Of a DNA stretch of 5,477 nt, positions 1-4,289 are shown in pieces. Source of the stretch: an uncultured bacterium (GTDB taxonomy: Bacteria > Planctomycetota > Phycisphaerae > Phycisphaerales > SM1A02); NCBI GenBank assembly GCA_903918555.1, contig CAIXEV010000484.1, positions 1 to 5,477 of the forward strand, in the 5' to 3' direction. The notes beneath the pieces were generated by a model. That model was not told the origin of the DNA. It saw only the letters and a list, made by a program, of their open reading frames with translations, and ran no database searches. A program made the translations under genes and the position numbers. Every line of letters starts with the position of its first letter. Positions within the stretch are counted from its first letter, which is position 1.

Positions 1-1
1 G

Positions 2-463
2 AGCTTCGCGGCCGCGTTCGTCTCCGGAGCGGCTGCGTGCTTCCGCGCGGCCAACCCGTCGTGGCCGGACGACACCCAAAGCAGCGAAGGTGCGGTCGCA
101 CCTGGCGACATCGCGGGAATCTTCCGCAACGCCCTCGTCGCGAGCGGGGTGACGCTCTCTTCGTCGACGCTCAAGCGTCTCGATGCAGGTGCGCTCGTCG
201 CGGGCTTCGACCCCGTCCCCCGCTGCCCGGGCGACATCGTGCGCGCGACTTCCGGCGAAGGCCCCGAGTTCCGCGTGAACGGCCTCGACCTCGCGGAGAT
301 GCTCGTTCGCTTCGGCACAGTGCTGACCGATCCGCGCAGGATCGAACGCGCCAACCTCGCCCCCAGCAAGCCCAAGGGCAGCACGCCCGAGGTGATCAAC
401 GGCGCCGACCTCGCCGCGCTCCTCGCGAGCTGGGGCTTCAATCCGCCGAAACCGTGTCCGTGA
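2..463 (+). CDS. Secreted subtilisin-like serine protease (S8), C-terminal part, with degenerate dockerin-like tail
   Basis: This is the 3' end of a gene that begins before the window; 153 residues are visible. The first visible residues, SFAAAFVSGAAACFRAANPS, match the block around the catalytic serine of S8 subtilases (G-T-S-x-A-A-P-x-V-x-G). Visible residue 1 (codon at 2-4) would be the nucleophile, and base 1 (g) fits a preceding Thr codon ACG. The Pro usually found four residues after Ser is Ala here. The following helix and the 'PGDIAGIFRNALVASG' stretch fit the end of a peptidase domain. After Cys75 come two repeats ending NGLDLAEMLVRFG (93-105) and NGADLAALLASWG (133-145), the second half of the planctomycete dockerin-like motif. 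Their calcium loops are replaced by longer insertions. Cys75 and Cys152 bracket this tail. The protease probably acts outside the cytoplasm on unknown proteins. The GTG at 149 is internal, not the start. The gene is convergent with the small membrane protein gene. The family call is inferred from one motif block and the overall architecture, since the Asp and His catalytic motifs lie upstream. Confidence 0.78.
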   Translation, partial: SFAAAFVSGAAACFRAANPSWPDDTQSSEGAVAPGDIAGIFRNALVASGVTLSSSTLKRLDAGALVAGFDPVPRCPGDIVRATSGEGPEFRVNGLDLAEMLVRFGTVLTDPRRIERANLAPSKPKGSTPEVINGADLAALLASWGFNPPKPCP

Positions 464-469
464 GGCGAC

Positions 470-487
470 CGCGCCGTGCCCGGCGCG
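470..487. terminator. GC hairpin between two convergent stop codons
   Basis: A perfect 7-bp inverted repeat, CGCGCCG (470-476) and CGGCGCG (481-487) with loop TGCC, fills the 27-bp gap between the protease stop (461-463) and the stop of the minus-strand membrane protein gene (491-493). It could end transcription from both sides. No T-run follows on either strand, so it is not a classic intrinsic terminator. The position is the main argument. Confidence 0.4.
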
Positions 488-490
488 ACC

Positions 491-745
491 TCAACCGTCC
501 GAGTCGACCAGCTTGTCGATCTTGCGCTCGGCGCGAGCCGCATCGGCGCCAAGCCGCCCGAACATCACGAGGATGACGGCGAGCGACGCCATCGCAAGGA
601 CGAGCCAGATCGGGATCAGCCACCAGAGATCCGGCCAGACGATGACGATGGGCGTCAGGATGCACACGGAAATCGCCTGACGAATGCCCCAGCCCGTGAG
701 CTTCCGTCGCTTCTCGGCCTGCAGTGCTTCGCTCATTCCGGCCAT
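491..745 (-). CDS. Small two-helix inner-membrane protein, unknown function
   Basis: An 84-residue protein with a charged N-terminal segment containing EKRRK (11-15). A first hydrophobic stretch covers about residues 21-37 (ISVCILTPIVIVW). A short PDL turn leads to a second hydrophobic stretch at about 40-62 (LWWLIPIWLVLAMASLAVIL). The tail is charged and helical (GADAARAERKIDKLVDSDG). Basic residues on both flanks predict a hairpin with both ends in the cytoplasm. The ATG at 745 is preferred because GAGGT (751-755 read on the minus strand) lies five bases upstream; a second ATG at 736 (MSEALQ) is possible. The layout loosely recalls '2TM domain' proteins, but I do not recognise the family. 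The gene is convergent with the protease gene and separated from the HAF-repeat gene by 382 bp, so it is probably transcribed alone. The hydrophobicity pattern, ribosome binding site and compact placement argue that it is real. Confidence 0.75.
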   Translation of the reverse strand: MAGMSEALQAEKRRKLTGWGIRQAISVCILTPIVIVWPDLWWLIPIWLVLAMASLAVILVMFGRLGADAARAERKIDKLVDSDG

Positions 746-750
746 GGTTC

Positions 751-755
751 ACCTC
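751..755 (-). promoter_or_regulatory. Ribosome binding site of the small membrane protein gene
   Basis: GAGGT on the minus strand, five bases before the ATG at 745. It favours that ATG over the in-frame ATG at 736. No convincing -35/-10 pair was seen further upstream. Confidence 0.6.
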
Positions 756-885
756 GGGTTTAGGCGCGCGGGGCGCTGTCGCGGGACGCGCGGAGGATAC
801 GGAACCTGCCGGAAACTGATGCCGGGTACGAGCGGGCACCAACGGGTATCCAGCCGGAACGGGAACACTCGCTGTGTTTCGGAAA

Positions 886-940
886 CCGTGCCTGGCACGT
901 GCCGGGAGGTGCCGTGCACCAGACGACACGTGCCGGGCAC
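886..940. repeat. 55-bp REP-like repeat, copy A
   Basis: This block aligns without gaps to 996-1050, with 49 of 55 bases identical by hand comparison; the first 28 bases match exactly. It contains three short dyads: GTGCC-T-GGCAC (888-898), GGTGC-CGT-GCACC (908-920) and GTGCC-G-GGCAC (930-940). The 13-mer G(G/A)CACGTGCCGGG occurs twice inside it, at 894 and 925, 31 bp apart. The GGAG (905-908) at the foot of the middle hairpin resembles the tetranucleotide of REP sequences mobilised by RAYT transposases. That link is an inference, since no transposase gene is present here. Confidence 0.8.
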
Positions 941-995
941 CACGCCTGCAGGGCCTTGGCTCTCCGCGCGACTTTGTTCCCCGACAACTCCGAAT

Positions 996-1050
996 CCGTG
1001 CCTGGCACGTGCCGGGAGGTGCCAGGCATCAAACGGCACGTGCCGGGCAT
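996..1050. repeat. 55-bp REP-like repeat, copy B
   Basis: Second copy of the repeat at 886-940, in the same orientation with a 110-bp period and a 55-bp unrelated spacer. The 13-mer GGCACGTGCCGGG is present twice without mismatch, at 1004 and 1035. The central hairpin is kept as GGTGC-CAG-GCATC: the change from GCACC in copy A to GCATC turns a G-C pair into G-U, so pairing in RNA would survive while the loop changes. All six differences from copy A lie at or beyond repeat position 29. Confidence 0.8.
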
Positions 1051-1112
1051 CCTGACTCGACCGCCTCGCGACGCTCGAGCGCGCCGCCGCCGAACTCAGC
1101 GTTCCGACGCGC

Positions 1113-1127
1113 GCGTGAACCTCACGC
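1113..1127 (-). terminator. Hairpin directly after the HAF-repeat gene
   Basis: Directly after the TAA stop (1128-1130 on the minus strand) lies a perfect 6-bp inverted repeat, GCGTGA and TCACGC with loop GGT, read on the minus strand. No T-run follows; the next bases are GC-rich. It is placed like the hairpin at 470-487 and may mark the 3' end of the transcript. Confidence 0.35.
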
Positions 1128-2384
1128 TTACTGGCACACGCCCCACGCGCTCAGGAGCACCGCGAGGTCCTGCGCGCCGACGCTGCCGTCGCCGTTCAGA
1201 TCGGCTTCCGACGGCTTCGCCGTACCCCACGCGCTGAGAAGCGCCGCGAGGTCCTGCGCTGCGACTTCGCCGTCGCCGTTCAAGTCGGCCGGGCACGGCG
1301 GCGCCGGACGCGGAAGATCGAGGATGAAGCCCTGGATGCCGGCCGCGGTGCGCGCGGTGCCGACGATCGTGTAGCCGTCCGACGACATGCCGAGCGGAAG
1401 CGCCATGCGGATGTCGGGCGTGAGCGTGATGCCCGCCTGCGCGGCGATGGTCTCGAGCGGCGTGATCGTGCCGTTCACCCACAGGTAGCCTTCGCCGGCG
1501 GTCGCGGGCGGGAACTGCGTTCGATAGAACATCACGATGCGCGAGCCGTCGTCGCTGATGCCGGTCGGGAAGCCGCGCGGAAGGCTCGGAATCGGCGACG
1601 CGGGGAGCGCGATGTAGCCGGTCGCTTCGCTCCAGCGCCAGCCGCGGAAGCTGTTCGCGGAGGATCCGAGACCGATCACCCAGTTGCCATCGCCGGAGAC
1701 GGCGCCGGCCTCGCTGACCGCGGCGCCCGTGGTCGTCGTGATCAGCCGCTGCACGCCGTTCTTCCACACCGCGCCTTGGCGGAATCCGTCGACGAGATCC
1801 TGCCAGCCGACGACGACATCGCCATCGAAGTCGCAGCTGCTCGCGCGCGTCGAGCGACCCGGCACCGTGGTGCCGAGATCGACGAGGCCGCCCGCCTGCG
1901 TGTAGGTGTAGGCGCGGGCCGCGCACAGGTTGTGCCAGCCGAGGCCGACCATCATGTTGCCGTTGCCCGACATGCCCCAGCAGCTGGTGGCGGCGAGATC
2001 GCAGCTGAATCCGAAGCTGCCGATGCGCGTCGTCGTGGCGGAGGCGATGTCGTAGAACGCGCCTTCCGTCTTGCCGGTCTGCGGATTGATCACGGTGTAG
2101 CCGATGCGCGTGCCGTCGTTGCTGACGGCCGCGGAACCCGCACCGCCCGAGCTCGGCGAGATTCCGCCGATGGTCACGAGGCCCGTGTCGCGGGTCCAGT
2201 ACCAGAAGCTGCTCCCGTTGTAGCCGGCGACCACCTGCCCGTTGCTCGATGCATCGCTCGGCGTAAGGCCGGTGGGTCCGAGCAAGGTGAACGATCCCTG
2301 CGTGCCGCCTGCGAACGCCGACGACGCGAGCGCGAGGGTCAGGGTGAGGGCTGGAAGGACGCGGACAAACTGGTTCTGGCGCAT
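1128..2384 (-). CDS. Secreted HAF-repeat (probable seven-bladed beta-propeller) protein with C-terminal dockerin-like module
   Basis: A 418-residue exported protein of unknown binding or enzymatic role. Residues 1-25 form a signal peptide (basic start, hydrophobic LPALTLTLALA, cleavage likely after AFA). The body holds seven spaced units of the HAF type, each with a turn like S-x-D-G-x-x-(V/I)-(V/I)-G followed by an aromatic strand. They start near residues 47, 88, 139, 183, 230, 276 and 334, about 45 residues apart, which suggests one propeller blade each. The tail has two canonical EF-hand-like loops, DLNGDGEVAAQDLAALLSAWG split as DLNGDG (367-372) plus AQDLAALLSAWG, and DLNGDG (395-400) plus AQDLAVLLSAWG. 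Cys364 and Cys417 bracket them. The ATG at 2384 is chosen because GAGGAG sits six bases upstream and a signal peptide follows at once; the frame stays open to 2639, but that part is Arg-rich and non-secretory. The gene is divergent from the sulfatase gene and probably monocistronic. The tail probably attaches the protein to a surface partner (inference). Confidence 0.9.
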   Translation of the reverse strand: MRQNQFVRVLPALTLTLALASSAFAGGTQGSFTLLGPTGLTPSDASSNGQVVAGYNGSSFWYWTRDTGLVTIGGISPSSGGAGSAAVSNDGTRIGYTVINPQTGKTEGAFYDIASATTTRIGSFGFSCDLAATSCWGMSGNGNMMVGLGWHNLCAARAYTYTQAGGLVDLGTTVPGRSTRASSCDFDGDVVVGWQDLVDGFRQGAVWKNGVQRLITTTTGAAVSEAGAVSGDGNWVIGLGSSANSFRGWRWSEATGYIALPASPIPSLPRGFPTGISDDGSRIVMFYRTQFPPATAGEGYLWVNGTITPLETIAAQAGITLTPDIRMALPLGMSSDGYTIVGTARTAAGIQGFILDLPRPAPPCPADLNGDGEVAAQDLAALLSAWGTAKPSEADLNGDGSVGAQDLAVLLSAWGVCQ

Positions 2385-2390
2385 TCGTTT

Positions 2391-2396
2391 CTCCTC
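2391..2396 (-). promoter_or_regulatory. Ribosome binding site of the HAF-repeat gene
   Basis: GAGGAG on the minus strand, six bases before the ATG at 2384. It fixes the start of the 418-residue protein and rules out the longer open frame reaching 2639. Confidence 0.8.
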
Positions 2397-2402
2397 GGGA
2401 TT

Positions 2403-2454
2403 CGCGAGGTGTCTCGCGGAGGGCGAATGTAGCGCGAGGCGATCTCGCGGCGAA
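2403..2454 (-). promoter_or_regulatory. Candidate promoter and paired dyads upstream of the HAF-repeat gene
   Basis: Read on the minus strand, TTCGCC (2454-2449) and TACATT (2431-2426) are separated by 17 bases and could be -35 and -10 elements; TACATT matches TATAAT at 4 of 6 positions, while the -35 is weak. One inverted repeat, CGCGAG-N5-CTCGCG (2433-2449), occupies the spacer. A second copy with the same arms, CGCGAG-N4-CTCGCG (2403-2418), lies 30 bp away, near the expected start of transcription. This arrangement would suit an operator pair, or the nearer dyad could form a hairpin in the leader. CTCGCG is common in this DNA, which lowers confidence. Confidence 0.35.
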
Positions 2455-2480
2455 GCCTCTCCGCCGCAATTGGCGACCCT

Positions 2481-2525
2481 CGCGGCCGAATCCCGCACAC
2501 GGGGCCGATTCGCGGACCGAATCCC
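2481..2525. repeat. Direct repeat pair upstream of the sulfatase gene
   Basis: CGCGGCCGAATCCC (2481-2494) and CGCGGACCGAATCCC (2511-2525) differ by a single inserted A and start 30 bp apart, within 70 bp of the sulfatase start codon. They could be binding sites for a regulator of the sulfatase gene. No good -35/-10 pair for that gene was found among them, and no strong ribosome binding site precedes its GTG. Confidence 0.4.
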
Positions 2526-2548
2526 ACGCCGGGCGGTACCGTGACGGC

Positions 2549-4051
2549 GTGCCTCCGACAACGACGATCGTGACCCGCGTGTCGATCGCGCTCCTCTGCG
2601 CGGCCTCCCTGCTACCCGCGTGCCGTGCGGCGCCCGCACCGCATCGGAAGCCCGCGCAGCCCACGCAGCCCACGCGCCCGAACCTCGTCGTCATCTACTG
2701 CGACGACATGGGCTGGGGAGACGCACCCGGCTTTGCGGTCGCAGGCCACGAGCCACCCGCCTACACGCGCGAGATGCCGAACCTCTCGCGGCTTGCGCGC
2801 GAAGGCGCGACCTTCCGCCACTACTACACCGCGCAGCCCGTGTGCAGCGCGTCGCGCGCGGCGCTCATCACGGGGTGCTATCCGAACCGCGTCGGCATCC
2901 ACGGCGCGCTCTTTCCCGATGCGAAGACCGGCATCAACCCCGACGAACGCACGATCGCCGAGATGCTGCGCGAGCGCGGCTACGCGACGATGATCGCGGG
3001 CAAGTGGCATCTCGGGCATCTCCCAGAGTTCAACCCGCTGCGCCATGGTTTCGACGAGTACTACGGCATTCCGTACTCGAACGACATGTGGCCCGCGCGC
3101 TTCGGCCGCAAGGACTTCCCCAAGCTGCCGCTGATGGACGGCGAGCAACCCGCGGAGTTCATCGAGACGCTCGACGACCAAGGGCTCCTCACCGGGAAGC
3201 TCACGCGGCGGCTCTGCGACTTCATCGCGCGGAACGCGCGCGACCGGCGGCCGTTCTTCGCGTATCTCGCGCATCCGCAGCCGCACACGCCGCTCGCGGC
3301 GAGCCCAGCGTTCACGCCGGCTGCGCGCCGCGAGCTCTACGCGGGCGTCATGCGCGAGATCGATTGGTCGGTGGGCGAGGTGCTCAAGACGCTCGACCGC
3401 GCGGGCGCGGCGAACGACACGATCGTCGTATTCACGAGCGACAACGGCCCGTGGCTGAGTTTCGGCACCGACGCGGGCAGCAGCGGCGGCCTGCGCGAAG
3501 GCAAGGGAACGACCTTCGAAGGCGGCGTGCGCGAGCCGTGCTTCGTGCGCTGGCCCGGACATGTGCCCGCGGGCGCGACGAGCGATGTGCCGTGGATGTC
3601 GATCGATCTCTTCGCGACGATGGCGGCGATCACCGCTGCGCCGGCGCCTGCGGCCGACCGATCGATCGACGGCCGCGACGCGCGCAGCGTTTGGTCGTGC
3701 GCGCCCGATGCAAAGCCCACGCAGGAGGCGTACTGCTTCTACTACAACACGAACGAGCTGCAGGCCGTGCGCATGGGGAAGTGGAAGCTGAGCCTGCCGC
3801 GGAAGTCGCGCACGCTTGCGGGAAAGCCTGGCAGCGTCGACGGCGCCGAAACGCCGTACACGAACGAGGCCGTGCCGCTCGCGCTCTACGACCTCGAGCG
3901 CGACCCCGCGGAAACGACCGATCTCCTCGCGGAGCACCCGGAGGTGCTGGCCGAGCTCCTCCGTCATGTCGAGACCGCGCGCGAGGATCTCGGCGACGCG
4001 CTCACGAAGCGCGCAGGCAGCGGGCGGCGCGAGCCCGGGCGGGTGGAGTAG
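2549..4051 (+). CDS. Exported formylglycine-dependent sulfatase (arylsulfatase-like)
   Basis: Hydrolyses a sulfate ester; the substrate is unknown, and in planctomycetes such enzymes often act on sulfated polysaccharides. The 500-residue protein starts with a hydrophobic export segment ending LLPACRA; Cys25 could be a lipoprotein cysteine, although Pro at -2 is atypical. The alkaline-phosphatase-type fold follows: NLVVIYCDDMGWGD (45-58) with metal ligands Asp52 and Asp53, then CSASRAALITG with Cys99 (codon 2843-2845) as the residue converted to formylglycine and Arg103. GYATMIAGKWHLG (144-156) is the second sulfatase signature with Lys152 and His154. HPQPHTPL (242-249) carries a further active-site His, FTSDNGPW (295-302) the ligands Asp298 and Asn299, and GKGTTFEGG includes Lys319. 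The C-terminal subdomain ends in LYDLERDPAETTDL (447-460), usual for the family. The length is normal and no catalytic residue is missing. The GTG start at 2549 is uncertain because there is no strong ribosome binding site; in-frame GTGs at 2570 and 2579 would shorten the leader by 7 or 10 residues. Unlike the other large exported proteins here, it has no dockerin-like module. Confidence 0.95.
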   Translation: MPPTTTIVTRVSIALLCAASLLPACRAAPAPHRKPAQPTQPTRPNLVVIYCDDMGWGDAPGFAVAGHEPPAYTREMPNLSRLAREGATFRHYYTAQPVCSASRAALITGCYPNRVGIHGALFPDAKTGINPDERTIAEMLRERGYATMIAGKWHLGHLPEFNPLRHGFDEYYGIPYSNDMWPARFGRKDFPKLPLMDGEQPAEFIETLDDQGLLTGKLTRRLCDFIARNARDRRPFFAYLAHPQPHTPLAASPAFTPAARRELYAGVMREIDWSVGEVLKTLDRAGAANDTIVVFTSDNGPWLSFGTDAGSSGGLREGKGTTFEGGVREPCFVRWPGHVPAGATSDVPWMSIDLFATMAAITAAPAPAADRSIDGRDARSVWSCAPDAKPTQEAYCFYYNTNELQAVRMGKWKLSLPRKSRTLAGKPGSVDGAETPYTNEAVPLALYDLERDPAETTDLLAEHPEVLAELLRHVETAREDLGDALTKRAGSGRREPGRVE

Positions 4052-4146
4052 CGGCCGGCGAGTCTCGCTCGTTCGGGCGCGCGGTCCGATCGCGGGCACC
4101 ATCGGGCACCCGAGCGATGCGGGAGGGCGAAGTGGCAGGCAAGTGC

Positions 4147-4175
4147 TTGGTTCAACGGGCCGCGCCCGCTATCTT
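4147..4175 (+). promoter_or_regulatory. Candidate promoter of the FGE-like gene with a dyad in its spacer
   Basis: TTGGTT (4147-4152) and TATCTT (4170-4175) are exactly 17 bp apart, the spacing of a housekeeping-type promoter. The hexamers match the consensus at 3 and 4 of 6 positions. A perfect inverted repeat, CGGGC-CGC-GCCCG (4156-4168), lies between them. Transcription would start near 4182, giving a leader of about 108 bases. The dyad could instead be a weak end signal for the sulfatase transcript. The rest of the 238-bp gap (4052-4289) shows only a short palindrome just after the sulfatase stop (4058-4068) and a CGGGCACC doublet at 4093 and 4103. Confidence 0.4.
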
Positions 4176-4276
4176 CGGTACCCCGCACCGGCCCGTCACC
4201 TCGGTGCGTCGGTCACCCATCGAGCGAGGAGCACGCCGCTCTCGCGCCGTTCGATGGGGCTGCGAATCCGTGACGC

Positions 4277-4282
4277 GAAGGA
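4277..4282 (+). promoter_or_regulatory. Ribosome binding site of the FGE-like gene
   Basis: GAAGGA lies seven bases before the ATG at 4290. It supports this start together with the signal peptide that follows immediately. Confidence 0.65.
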
Positions 4283-4289
4283 TCCGTCC

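Larger units (their letters stand above)
746..1127. other. Gene-free 382-bp stretch with REP-like repeats
   Basis: This gap between two minus-strand genes has no open frame with convincing coding character. Frames on both strands give Arg/Pro/Gly/His-rich products with recurring 'LPARARHGF' or 'VPGT' strings, which are simply translations of the repeats at 886-940 and 996-1050. A weak inverted pair, GGATAC (795-800) and GTATCC (846-851), frames a 57-bp block that is about as long as the repeats but does not align clearly with them. The stretch contains the leader of the small membrane protein gene at its left edge and a hairpin after the HAF-repeat gene at its right edge. Confidence 0.7.

Noticed and set aside
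149..463. Independent 104-residue gene starting at GTG 149
   Set aside because: The same frame is open to the window edge and its upstream part encodes the subtilase serine block, so this GTG is an internal Val codon.
749..1050. Several overlapping frames on both strands with recurring LPARARHGF or VPGT peptides
   Set aside because: The recurrence comes from translating the two DNA repeats at 886-940 and 996-1050. There is no ribosome binding site or coherent protein.
886..1050. Possible CRISPR array
   Set aside because: There are only two copies with a single spacer, the repeats are 55 bp and internally dyadic, and no cas gene is near.
2384..2639. N-terminal extension of the HAF-repeat protein to a start at 2639
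   Set aside because: The extra 85 residues are Arg-rich and would bury the signal peptide; a strong ribosome binding site precedes the ATG at 2384.
1096..2694. 532-codon minus-strand frame overlapping the HAF-repeat gene
   Set aside because: Arg/His-rich shadow. The neighbouring frame has the signal peptide, repeats and dockerin-like tail.
2612..4102. Long open frame of 496 codons on the minus strand opposite the sulfatase gene
   Set aside because: The product is Arg/Ala/Val-rich with no motif, and it mirrors the sulfatase codons. Long antisense frames are expected in such GC-rich DNA.
4093..4110. CGGGCACC doublet as a further copy of the REP-like repeat
   Set aside because: Only the GGGCACC-type core is shared; the CACGTGCCGGG block and the flanking dyads are missing.
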